From Mesorhizobium huakuii (GTDB lineage: Bacteria > Pseudomonadota > Alphaproteobacteria > Rhizobiales > Rhizobiaceae), in NCBI RefSeq assembly GCF_030160235.1, contig NZ_BSNY01000030.1:1-64000 (forward strand): a DNA stretch of 64,000 nucleotides, in the 5' to 3' direction. Every line of letters begins with the position of its first letter. Positions within the stretch are counted from its first letter, which is position 1. Under the pieces are notes generated by a model that saw only the letters and a list, made by a program, of their open reading frames with translations, was not told the origin of the DNA and searched no databases. This document shows positions 56,627 through 64,000 of this stretch, piece by piece. Made by a program: the position numbers and the translations under genes.

Positions 56627-58876
56627 TCACCCGCGCCAGCGCAACAGGCGCATGGCGTTGGCGGTGACCAGCACGGTGGCGCCGGTGTCGGCCAGGATCG
56701 CTGGCCACAGGCCGGTGATGCCGGCAATGGTGGTGACCAGGGACACTGCCTTCAGCCCCAGCGCCACGGTGATGTTCTGGCCGATATTGGCCATCACCGC
56801 CCGCGACAGCCGCACCATGCGGGCAACGTCCCGGACACGGCCATGCAGGATCGCCGCGTCGGCCGTCTCCAGCGCCACATCGGTGCCGCCGCCCATGGCG
56901 ATGCCGATATCGGCGGCGGCGAGCGCCGGCGCGTCGTTGATGCCATCACCGACCTTGGCCACCTTGAACCCTTCGCGCTGCAATTCGCCGACGATGCGCT
57001 GCTTGTCCTGCGGCAACAATTCCGCCCGCGCCTCGATGCCGAGCGAACCGGCGATGGCTTGCGCCGTGCGGCGATTGTCGCCGGTCAGCATCACCGCGCG
57101 GATGCCCTCTACCTTGAGTGCCGCGACGCCGGCTGCCGCATCCGGCCGTGGCTCGTCACGCATGGCGATCAGCCCGGCCACCACGCCATCCGCCACCAGC
57201 ACCGACACGGTCTTGCCCTCACCGTTGAGACCGTCGACGGCAAGACGCTGCGCTTGCGTCATCGCAGCGCGTTCGCCCGCCGCCTGGCCGGAGCCGAGGA
57301 ACACAGCCACGCCGCCGACATTGCCTTCGACGCCCATGCCAGAAATCGCCTTGGCCGCCAGCGCCGGCGGGACCGGCGCCTTGTCCGCCCTCGCCCTATC
57401 CAGGATCGCCGCCGCCAGCGGATGGCTGGAGCCTTGTTCGAGTGCCGCCGCCAGCGCCAGCACGCTGCGCTCATCGCGGCCATAGGCGACGATGTCGGTA
57501 ACGACAGGCTTGCCCGCGGTCAGCGTGCCGGTCTTGTCGAAGGCAACCGCGGTGATCCGGCGAAAGCCTTCCAGCACCGCACCGCCCTTCATCAACAGGC
57601 CGCGCCGCGCGCCGGTCGCGAGCCCCGCCGCGATCGCGGCGGGCGTCGAAATCACCAGCGCGCAGGGGCAGCCAATCAAGAGGATCGCCAGGCCCTTGTA
57701 GATCCATTCGTTCCAGTCGCCGCCGGCGATCAGCGGCGGCAGCACGGCCACCAGCGCGCCGACGGCCAGAACACCGGGCGTATAGTATCTTGAAAAGCGG
57801 TCGATGAAGCGCTCGGTCGGCGCCTTGGCCTCCTGCGCCTCCTCGACCAGGCGCACGACGCGGGCGATGGTGTTGTCGGAAGCGGCAGCCGTCACCCGCA
57901 CTTTCAGCACGCCATCGCTGTTGATCGTGCCGGCGAAGACGATGTCCGCGACACCCTTGCGCTTCGGCGTACTCTCGCCGGTCACCGGCGCCTCGTCGAT
58001 GTCACTCGAACCCTCTGTTATCTCGCCATCGGCCGGAATGCGGTCGCCGGGCCGCACCACGATGACGTCGCCGACGGCAACCAGGTCCGCGGGAACTTCA
58101 ACCGTGCCGCCTCCACGCTCGACCAGCGCCGTCTTCGGCACCAGGTCGGCCAGGCCCTGGATGCTGGCCCGCGCCCGGCTGGCGGCCACACCTTCCAGCA
58201 GCTCGCCGATCAGGAACAGCACCACCACGGCGGCCGCTTCTTCCGTTGCATTGATCATCACCGCGCCAACAGCGGCGATGGTCATCAGCATCTCGATCGA
58301 GAACGGCGTGCCGGCCAGCGCCGCCATCAGCGCACGCCGCGCGATCGGTACGAGACCGACCAGCAACGCAGCCAGGAAAACCCAGCGCTCGGCCGAAGGA
58401 AGCAGATGGCCGATGCCATAGGCGGCGAGAAGCGCCGCCGCGCAGGCCAGCGTCAGCGCCGAGCGGCGGCTGCGCCACCACGCCTGCCCCGGCTCAGCGT
58501 GGCTGTGAAGGTGGGATGAGCCAGCGGCCTCGTCGGTGATTTGTTGGCCGCCGCCGTGGCCGTGGCCTTCGTGGCCGTGACCTTCATGGTCATGGCCTTC
58601 GTGATCATGATCGGCATGGTCATGCGCCCTGGCCGACGGCCCATCGGCCCTGCCCTCCGCCTTGACGATGCCGTAACCCAGCCGCGCCACCTGCCGCAGC
58701 ACCTTGTCGTCATTGAGCAGGCCGCCATGGCTGACCGTCATGCTGGCGCCGGTCACCGAAACCGAGACGTCGGCGACACCGTCGAGGCGGCGCACCGCCG
58801 TGTCGATCTTGGCCGCGCAGGAAGCGCAGTCCATGCCGCCGATCCTGAACCGTGTCTGCCTTAGAGGAGAAGTCAT
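56627..58876 (-). CDS. Zn/Cd/Pb-exporting P1B-type ATPase
   Basis: 749 residues. The N-terminal heavy-metal domain carries GMDCASC (Cys17, Cys20). A histidine-rich linker at about 84-115 (HDHADHDHEGHDHEGHGHEG) follows. Eight membrane helices include the transport motif CPCALVIS. Phosphorylation is at DKTGTLT, with the HP motif in SSHPLAAAIL and the hinge GDGINDAPALAAADIG. The CPC motif and His-rich linker place it in the ZntA/CadA group, exporting Zn, Cd or Pb from the cytoplasm. It is divergent from a MerR regulator over a promoter with a 19-bp spacer. Confidence 0.93.
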   Translation of the reverse strand: MTSPLRQTRFRIGGMDCASCAAKIDTAVRRLDGVADVSVSVTGASMTVSHGGLLNDDKVLRQVARLGYGIVKAEGRADGPSARAHDHADHDHEGHDHEGHGHEGHGHGGGQQITDEAAGSSHLHSHAEPGQAWWRSRRSALTLACAAALLAAYGIGHLLPSAERWVFLAALLVGLVPIARRALMAALAGTPFSIEMLMTIAAVGAVMINATEEAAAVVVLFLIGELLEGVAASRARASIQGLADLVPKTALVERGGGTVEVPADLVAVGDVIVVRPGDRIPADGEITEGSSDIDEAPVTGESTPKRKGVADIVFAGTINSDGVLKVRVTAAASDNTIARVVRLVEEAQEAKAPTERFIDRFSRYYTPGVLAVGALVAVLPPLIAGGDWNEWIYKGLAILLIGCPCALVISTPAAIAAGLATGARRGLLMKGGAVLEGFRRITAVAFDKTGTLTAGKPVVTDIVAYGRDERSVLALAAALEQGSSHPLAAAILDRARADKAPVPPALAAKAISGMGVEGNVGGVAVFLGSGQAAGERAAMTQAQRLAVDGLNGEGKTVSVLVADGVVAGLIAMRDEPRPDAAAGVAALKVEGIRAVMLTGDNRRTAQAIAGSLGIEARAELLPQDKQRIVGELQREGFKVAKVGDGINDAPALAAADIGIAMGGGTDVALETADAAILHGRVRDVARMVRLSRAVMANIGQNITVALGLKAVSLVTTIAGITGLWPAILADTGATVLVTANAMRLLRWRG

Positions 58877-58944
58877 CCATCACCCGTCTGCTTTCTCACC
58901 CGCGCGACGCGCCGCCTCACGGGTCTTGAACCCTGATGCCAGGC

Positions 58945-58975
58945 ACTGTAATTGCTCTAGTCGCTATAGCTTCAA
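58945..58975 (-). promoter_or_regulatory. MerR-regulated promoter of the P1B-ATPase gene
   Basis: On the minus strand, -35 TTGAAG (58970-58975) and -10 TACAGT (58945-58950) are separated by 19 bp, longer than the optimal 17, with the dyad CTATAG/CTAGAG inside the spacer. MerR-family activators unwind exactly such long-spacer promoters when metal is bound. Confidence 0.85.
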
Positions 58976-58987
58976 GAGGCAAAATGC

Positions 58988-59404
58988 ATGTTTTCGATCG
59001 GTGATCTCTCCCGTCGCACCGGGGTCAAGGTGCCGACCATCCGCTATTACGAGCAGATGGGCCTGGTCGCGGCGCCCGAGCGCTCGGAAGGCAACCAGCG
59101 CCGCTATAGCAGGCAGGAGCTGGAACGGCTGGCCTTCATCCGCCACGCCCGCGACCTTGGCTTTGCCGTCGAGGACATCCGCGCCCTGATCGATCTCAGC
59201 GGCCACCCGGAGCAGCCCTGCGGCCATGCCGACAAGATCGCGCAGGAGCAACTGATTTCGGTGCGCGAAAAGATCGCCCAGCTGAAGCGGCTGGAAACCG
59301 AACTGGAACGCATCGCCTCCTGCTGCGACGGCAAGACGGTCGGCGACTGCTATGTCATCCGCGCGCTGTCAGACCATGCGCTGTGTGCGGACGAGCACGT
59401 CTGA
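58988..59404 (+). CDS. MerR-family metal-responsive regulator of the P1B-ATPase
   Basis: 138 residues. The N-terminal HTH is MFSIGDLSRRTGVKVPTIRYYE. The dimerisation helix follows (REKIAQLKRLETELERIASCC). Metal-binding cysteines are in PCGHADK, the CCDGKTVGDC loop, and a C-terminal CADEHV, as in Zn/Cd/Pb-sensing members (ZntR, CadR, PbrR). It activates the divergent P1B-ATPase gene through the 19-bp-spacer promoter. Its start follows AGAGGC, and the gene is 12 bp from the promoter's -35. Probably autoregulated. Confidence 0.92.
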   Translation: MFSIGDLSRRTGVKVPTIRYYEQMGLVAAPERSEGNQRRYSRQELERLAFIRHARDLGFAVEDIRALIDLSGHPEQPCGHADKIAQEQLISVREKIAQLKRLETELERIASCCDGKTVGDCYVIRALSDHALCADEHV

Positions 59405-59470
59405 TACGGAAATCCGGTCCGACGTGGACCTCGGCTCGGGCGCGGGCCGCTCGTGAGACCAGGAGCAGAC

Positions 59471-60499
59471 ATGGCAAGCACCGTCAGCGATTTCGGCTTG
59501 AGCTGCGGCATCTTGCCGGCGGGCGCACACAATGCGATCACCGATGTGCCCGGTGTACGCGTCGGCCACTGCACGCTGCGCAACGGCGACACGAACACCG
59601 GGGTGACCGCGATCCTGCCGCATGGCGGAAATCTGTTTCGCAAGAAGGTGACGGCGGCAAGCCATGTCATCAACGGCTTCGGCAAGACCACCGGCCTGGC
59701 GCAGGTGCAGGAACTCGGCACCATCGAAACGCCTGTTCTCCTGACCAACACGCTCTCGGTCGGCACCTGCGCCACGGCGCTGATCCGCGACGCCATACGC
59801 CAGAACCCGGATATCGGCCGCACCACCGGAACCGTCAATCCGCTGGTCGGCGAATGCAATGACGGTCCGCTGAACGACATCCAGGCCCTGGCGATATCAG
59901 AGGAACACGCCCTCGCCGCGCTGGCGGACGCGCATGAAGGCGAAGTCGAACAAGGCAATGTCGGCGCCGGAACGGGAATGACTTGCTTCGGCTTCAAAGG
60001 CGGCATCGGCTCGGCGTCCAGAAGAATCGCGCTCGCCGGCGGCCATCACCTCGGCGTTCTCGTTCTGTCGAATTTCGGCAGGCCCGGAGACCTCGTTCTG
60101 CCCGATGGGCGCCGGCCGGACCCCGGACAACCGGCCGGGGTCGAGCGCGGCTCGGTGATGATCGTGCTGGCAACCGATGTGCCGATCGAACACCGCCAGC
60201 TAGAAAGGGTGGCGCGCCGCGCCGGGGCCGGCATCGCCCGGCTCGGTTCCTTCTGGGGCCATGGCAGTGGCGACATCGCCATCGCCTTCAGCACCGGCAA
60301 TCTGGTCGACCACGATGAAAGCCGCGACCTGGTGCCCCCGCTCGCGCTCAACGAAGCGCGCATCGACATGCTTTTCCGCGCGGCGGCGGAAGCGACGCAC
60401 GAGGCGGTGTTGAACTCCATGCTGTCCGCCGAGGCCTTCACCGGCAGGGCCGGCAAGCATCGCGCATCGCTGGCCGACTGGCTGCGCGATCAGCGCTGA
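59471..60499 (+). CDS. P1-family peptidase (DmpA/BapA-like aminopeptidase)
   Basis: 342 residues from ATG 59471 (AGGAGC upstream). The DmpA fold is shown by LPAGAHNAITDVPGVRVGHC, TLRNGDTNTGVTAIL, EGEVEQGNVGAGTGMTCFGF and the autocleavage site Gly227-Ser228 (ERGSVMIV), where the new N-terminal serine becomes the nucleophile. These enzymes remove N-terminal D- or L-residues from peptides or amides. The family also includes beta-peptidyl aminopeptidases, so substrate choice is uncertain. It is cytoplasmic and stands alone, 66 bp after the merR gene. Confidence 0.9.
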   Translation: MASTVSDFGLSCGILPAGAHNAITDVPGVRVGHCTLRNGDTNTGVTAILPHGGNLFRKKVTAASHVINGFGKTTGLAQVQELGTIETPVLLTNTLSVGTCATALIRDAIRQNPDIGRTTGTVNPLVGECNDGPLNDIQALAISEEHALAALADAHEGEVEQGNVGAGTGMTCFGFKGGIGSASRRIALAGGHHLGVLVLSNFGRPGDLVLPDGRRPDPGQPAGVERGSVMIVLATDVPIEHRQLERVARRAGAGIARLGSFWGHGSGDIAIAFSTGNLVDHDESRDLVPPLALNEARIDMLFRAAAEATHEAVLNSMLSAEAFTGRAGKHRASLADWLRDQR

Positions 60500-60517
60500 T
60501 GTCGCCCAGAAGGCGAT

Positions 60518-61075
60518 CTACAGCTCGATCCGGAACCGCAAACTCTCCACCCCGCCATAGGCGGCATCCTCGAAGAAGCGCTCGACCAGCCTGCCGCCAT
60601 TGGCCAGGATCACCTTGTGCGAGGCCGGATTGCCAGGCTTGGCGGTGATCTCGACATAGGGCAGGCCGACCGCCCTCGCCTCGTCAAGCATCAGCCGCAA
60701 GGCCTGCGTGGCGTAGCCGCGCCGCCGCTTCCATGGCACCACCGCATAGCCGATATGGCCAAGCACATGTGAGGGCAGTTGCGCCGTGCCCTTTTGCCAG
60801 CGCAAGCCGATCGAGCCCGATGCCTCGCCATCCCAGATCCAGCGGCGGAAACCCGGCAGGCGCGCCACTTGCCTGCCGTCCGGCAAGGTGATCGGGCCAC
60901 CCCTGGCCTCGGGATCTTCGAGGCTGGCCAGGAAGGCCACCGGATCCTGCTCGATCGCCGCCAACTGCTCGCGCGTCGCCTCCTGGAGCCGCACATTGTC
61001 CGGCGACCAGCCGCGCTCGAGCGCCGCCTTGTAGGACGGCAGATGTTCAAGCGCGGGTTTGACGATCTCGACCAT
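60518..61075 (-). CDS. GNAT-family N-acetyltransferase
   Basis: 185 residues. The acetyl-CoA-binding region is HIGYAVVPWKRRRGYATQALRLML (motif A, with R-R-x-G-Y/A). LPYVEITAKPGNPASHKVILANGG is motif B. The N-terminal half has LEHLPSYKAALERGWSPDNV, typical of YqgJ- or RimJ-unrelated GNAT proteins of rhizobia. It acetylates a small amine or protein. The substrate is unknown. It is convergent with the P1 peptidase gene, 18 bp away, and its start lies 31 bp downstream of the DnaB-like stop on the same strand. Confidence 0.88.
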   Translation of the reverse strand: MVEIVKPALEHLPSYKAALERGWSPDNVRLQEATREQLAAIEQDPVAFLASLEDPEARGGPITLPDGRQVARLPGFRRWIWDGEASGSIGLRWQKGTAQLPSHVLGHIGYAVVPWKRRRGYATQALRLMLDEARAVGLPYVEITAKPGNPASHKVILANGGRLVERFFEDAAYGGVESLRFRIEL

Positions 61076-61106
61076 GATCCATGCATAGCCATGGCCGAGA
61101 AAACGC

Positions 61107-61817
61107 TCAAGCCGCCTGGAAGCGGATCTCGCCCTTGTTCAGGAAGCAGGTCTTGTCGAACAGCGACAGATCGAGCGGGTTGGGCAACCTGATGTCGCCG
61201 ATATCGGGTACCGGCTTTGTCGCGGGATCGTAGGAGCGGTCGATCTGCGAGATGAAGACCAGGATGACGCCGCTGTCGCGCGCGAAAGCCTTCAGCGTGC
61301 GCACCTGCTCCATCAGGCCGGGGTTCTCACGTCTCTGATCGAGCAGTTGCAGATAGTCGATGACCACCAGCGTGCCGCGTGGCGCCGATCGCAAGATCCT
61401 GACGATGTAGTCGGCGCTGATGGCATCGGACGTGTCGAATTCGAACAGGCTGTCGAACCGGGCCGGCTCCACGCCGATGGCGCGAAAACGCTCCAGCACA
61501 TCGCGTTGCGTATATTCCAGCGTGAAGAACACGCTGCGATGGCCACATTTCATGGCTTCGACCGCGAGTTCGAGGCTCATCAGCGTCTTGCCGTGGCCGG
61601 GTCGCGCGCCGACCAGGACCAGATCGCCAGGTCTGAGTTGCGCGAACAGTCTACCGGCGGGCGCTGTCTCGGACAGCTTGGCCGCAAGCAGGCTCCAGCT
61701 GGCAAAACCTTGCTGCGCGGCAATACGATCAAGCGCCTGGTGGAGCGGAATTCCTGCCTGGCGCGACAACAGCCTGGCCTGGCGCTTCAGATGGTAGATG
61801 GGCGCGGATAGTTTCAT
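61107..61817 (-). CDS. Stand-alone DnaB C-terminal-like RecA-fold ATPase
   Basis: 236 residues from ATG 61817 behind AGGAGG. Residues 1-50 form a short helical region (YHLKRQARLLSRQAGIPLHQ, then GFASWSLLAAKL). The ATPase core has Walker A GARPGHGKTLM (about 70), FFTLEYTQRDVLERF, Walker B TLVVIDYLQLLDQRR and FISQIDRS, as in the DnaB/Twinkle helicase C-terminal domain, but without the N-terminal domain or linker needed for ring helicase function. It may be a small ATPase or a helicase accessory. Probably co-transcribed with the GNAT gene. Confidence 0.82.
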   Translation of the reverse strand: MKLSAPIYHLKRQARLLSRQAGIPLHQALDRIAAQQGFASWSLLAAKLSETAPAGRLFAQLRPGDLVLVGARPGHGKTLMSLELAVEAMKCGHRSVFFTLEYTQRDVLERFRAIGVEPARFDSLFEFDTSDAISADYIVRILRSAPRGTLVVIDYLQLLDQRRENPGLMEQVRTLKAFARDSGVILVFISQIDRSYDPATKPVPDIGDIRLPNPLDLSLFDKTCFLNKGEIRFQAA

Positions 61818-62194
61818 GGCTAAACCTCCTGGTGCGAGCCGTCTTCGCAACCCCTCCTTATGCCTTGCGCTCGAACAGTCGGTTCAGTGATGAGAGTGCC
61901 CCGCATGAACTGATGCTTTCCCATTGGAGGGAGGAGGCGCGGGCCACGCCAGAATCACATCATAGCTTAACCCTTGCGGATCGAAAATCGCGCATGTCGC
62001 TGGAGACATCGGCCGCAAGCCTTGGACCAGCATCCCGGTCTATGGGCGGTGCGCGCGCCGGCCCCGGTTTTTCGTTCGGACTTGCGGGCGCGCTAAACAA
62101 GATGTGTTTCGCCGATTGCCGCGAGACATTTTATGATGGATTGCGGATATGACACCGCAGGGATTCGCATGGCTTCGGCAGGAGAATTGAACCG
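61818..62194. other. Intergenic region between divergent ATPase and L,D-transpeptidase-like genes
   Basis: 377 bp. A composition-driven frame of about 106 codons exists on the plus strand but has no ribosome-binding site or homology. Nothing else was recognised. Confidence 0.45.
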
Positions 62195-63193
62195 ATGCGG
62201 TTGAGATTTTTCCCTCTGGGTATAGTCGTCACCCTCAGCCTTCTTGTCATCGTCATTGCCCTGACCGCGACGGTCCGGTCCATTGCCGCGCCCTCGGCCA
62301 CCCCGGCCTGGCTGCAGGCGCATGTCGGCGACAGCGACGGCCAGATCTCAACCGTGGTGCTGGAGCGGGCACGCGCGCTCTACCTGAAAAAGGTGGCGCA
62401 AGGCGCGGTCAGGAACCCCTGCTATTTCGCCATGGACGCGACGCGTCCCGGCGACATGGGCAACGGCGTGCTCGGGCGCCGGTACTACGTCATCTGCGAG
62501 GCCAGCCAGTCGTTTCACGCCATCTCGTCGGGTCATGGCGGCGGCCGGAATCTGAAAGGCACGGCCGATTTTTCGAACGGCAGGCGGTGCTCCAAGAACT
62601 TCGGCAATGCCATGGATTCCGAACTGACCGCCGGCGGCGCCTATATGACCAGCGAGGCGAAAACATCCTTCAAGGGTTTTTATCGCACCGGCGCGAAACA
62701 GGACGTGGCTTTCCAGCGCACCTTCATCCAGTTCGACGGCGAAGGCGAAGCCGCCAATGCCAGGCAGCGCGTGATCGGCGGCCATGCGGCGCAGGTGCTG
62801 CGCGGCATGTGCATGCGCAAAAGCCCCAACAGCTCATACGCCGACCATGACGGCCTGGTGCCGTTCGGCAAGCTGGTGGACTATGCCGGCGGCCGCAGCA
62901 ATGGCTGCACCAGCTGGTCGCCGACGGATGCGCAGCAGATCATCGCGATGGTGAAGGACAATCCGACGACGCTCTACATCTATCCGGAATCGCGCGACAT
63001 CGCCGCCGTCGCGCAGGCGGCGAAAAGCCATTCGCCATCGGGCGAAGCACCCTATTGGAACGCATCCTGCCTGAAGGAAATCGGCGCGCCGAAATTCTGG
63101 CCGCGAAAAACCCTCGAACCGATCATCGCCCAATACAGGCAGGACCACCCGGCACCGCCACCGCAGCCGGTGCCGATGTGCAAGGGGCCGTGA
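62195..63193 (+). CDS. YkuD-like murein L,D-transpeptidase catalytic-domain protein
   Basis: 332 residues. A signal peptide or anchor (FFPLGIVVTLSLLVIVIALT) precedes residues 33 on. RRYYVICEASQSFHAISSGHGG, QRVIGGHAAQVL with a histidine, and RSNGCTSWSPTDA with catalytic Cys238 match the YkuD_2/murein L,D-transpeptidase catalytic-like family. Several other cysteines may form disulfides. Enzymes of this type cross-link peptidoglycan or anchor proteins to it through cysteine acyl intermediates. It would act in the periplasm. It is followed 40 bp later by a convergent gene. Confidence 0.87.
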   Translation: MRLRFFPLGIVVTLSLLVIVIALTATVRSIAAPSATPAWLQAHVGDSDGQISTVVLERARALYLKKVAQGAVRNPCYFAMDATRPGDMGNGVLGRRYYVICEASQSFHAISSGHGGGRNLKGTADFSNGRRCSKNFGNAMDSELTAGGAYMTSEAKTSFKGFYRTGAKQDVAFQRTFIQFDGEGEAANARQRVIGGHAAQVLRGMCMRKSPNSSYADHDGLVPFGKLVDYAGGRSNGCTSWSPTDAQQIIAMVKDNPTTLYIYPESRDIAAVAQAAKSHSPSGEAPYWNASCLKEIGAPKFWPRKTLEPIIAQYRQDHPAPPPQPVPMCKGP

Positions 63194-63233
63194 GGTCCGC
63201 TCTGCAGCAGACCCCACGGGAGCAGACTTTCGG

Positions 63234-64000
63234 TCAGCGCAGAAAACCGAGCACGGCCTCCATGAACTCCGCCGGATACTCCACGTTCGACAGGTGGACC
63301 GCCGGCAGCACGACCAGCTTCGCGCCGGGCACGGCCGCCGCGATCAGTTCGCTGTGGCTGGCTTCCGTCACCGTGTCATGCTCGCCGGCGATCACCAGCG
63401 TCGGCCGGTTGATCAGCGCGACGGTGCGGCGAAGATCGGCATCGCGAACGGCGGCGAACAGGCCGGCCAGGCCTTGCCGGTCGATAGCGAGCAGCATGGT
63501 TCGGAACGCCTCGATGACCGGTTCGTTGGCCGCCACCATCCGCGCGGGGAACCAGTTGTTGAGGAACATTTCGGCGGTTTCCGCCATGTCAGGCGCCTGC
63601 CGGACAACGGCAATCCGCTCGTCGAAATAGCTTGCCGGCCCGAGATGAGACGAGGTGTTGCTCAGGATCAGCCGGTCGATGCGCTCGGGCGCATGGATGC
63701 CGAGCCACTGCCCGACGAAGCCGCCGAGCGACAGGCCGAGGAAATGCACCCGCCCAAGCCCGAGCGCATCGAGCAGCTCGATCACGTCGCGGCCAAGCCG
63801 GTCGAGCGAATAGGCACCGACCGGAGCGCTTGACCCGCCATGGCCGCGAAAGTCGTAGCGCAGAACACGGAAATGCCTGGACAGCTCGCCGACCTGCCCG
63901 TCCCACATATGCAGCGTGGTGCCGATGGAGTTCGACAGCACCAGCACCGGCTTTGCGGCATCGCCATCGAAACGATAGGCGATGCGCGTGCCGTCGCCGA
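63234..64000 (-). CDS. Alpha/beta hydrolase, 3-oxoadipate enol-lactonase-like (5' end outside window)
   Basis: At least 255 residues; the start lies beyond base 64000. The visible N-terminal region GDGTRIAYRFDGD runs into PVLVLSNSIGTTLHMWDGQ, typical of PcaD. The nucleophile elbow is GLSLGGFVGQW (Ser), the acid is in IAGEHDTVTEA, and the histidine in VVLPAVHLSNVEYP. PcaD hydrolyses 3-oxoadipate enol-lactone in the protocatechuate branch of the beta-ketoadipate pathway. Other pca genes would lie outside the window. It could equally be a related carboxylic-ester hydrolase. Confidence 0.82.
   Translation of the reverse strand, partial: GDGTRIAYRFDGDAAKPVLVLSNSIGTTLHMWDGQVGELSRHFRVLRYDFRGHGGSSAPVGAYSLDRLGRDVIELLDALGLGRVHFLGLSLGGFVGQWLGIHAPERIDRLILSNTSSHLGPASYFDERIAVVRQAPDMAETAEMFLNNWFPARMVAANEPVIEAFRTMLLAIDRQGLAGLFAAVRDADLRRTVALINRPTLVIAGEHDTVTEASHSELIAAAVPGAKLVVLPAVHLSNVEYPAEFMEAVLGFLR

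Noticed and set aside
55350-56708. 452-codon minus-strand open frame opposite the AraJ-like gene
   Set aside because: Antisense shadow with Arg/His/Gly-rich composition that also runs into the P-ATPase gene.

Overview
The window is a GC-rich chromosomal segment of an alphaproteobacterium of the order Hyphomicrobiales, most probably a Mesorhizobium or close relative. The reasons are the rhizobial forms of RpoD and DnaG, HWE and HisKA_2 sensor kinases, a rhizopine-type moc cluster, ROSE-like heat-shock regulation, and dense small transport and regulatory operons with typical rhizobial dispersed palindromic repeats. No phage, CRISPR array, rRNA or complete transposon was seen. The only mobile-element trace is a repeated IS-like end at bases 1-58.

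Region 1 (1-9.4 kb) is partly eroded. It holds an IS-like end and a dispersed repeat. A minus-strand signalling operon follows (kaiC, then an HWE kinase with a pseudo-receiver, then a PAS-HisKA_2 kinase), facing a plus-strand operon of PAP2 phosphatase, diacylglycerol-kinase-like protein and metallophosphoesterase. After that come an internally deleted hsp20 gene that keeps a ROSE-like leader, two very small secreted or membrane proteins, an unexplained gene-poor stretch and a CAU-anticodon tRNA.

Region 2 (9.5-21.8 kb) carries envelope and stress genes: a SIMPL protein, a repeat-rich OmpA protein, YcgN-like and YqhA-like proteins and an HSDL2-like SDR. It also has a collapsed vapBC pair, a divergent HtrA-type pair in which one member has lost its whole catalytic triad, a VOC/TetR pair with clear operators and a LysR/azoR pair.

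Region 3 (21.9-32.9 kb) contains the Hen1-Pnkp RNA-repair operon, azlCD (azlC is frameshifted) with a divergent Lrp regulator, an MFS transporter, and a redox group of a flavoprotein, a 1-Cys peroxiredoxin and a divergent SARP-type activator with a cysteine cluster.

Region 4 (32.9-42.5 kb) is the most coherent metabolic locus. A MocR-type regulator diverges from a MocA-type dehydrogenase, a MocC/IolE-type isomerase, and a MocB-like binding protein with its permease and ATPase. Together they resemble the rhizopine (inosamine) catabolic system. A 117-nt nested hairpin element lies in the leader of the transporter genes. A dimethylglycine-dehydrogenase-like flavoenzyme follows.

Region 5 (42.6-64 kb) has HlyU, TetR, PadR and GyrI-like regulators, a DMT transporter with a histidine-rich tail, small secreted proteins, rpoD and dnaG, and a Na/Pi-cotransporter-like protein. 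It ends with an MFS exporter, a Zn/Cd-type P-ATPase with divergent MerR regulator, a P1 peptidase, a GNAT enzyme, a stand-alone DnaB-like ATPase, an L,D-transpeptidase-like protein and the partial gene of a PcaD-like hydrolase.
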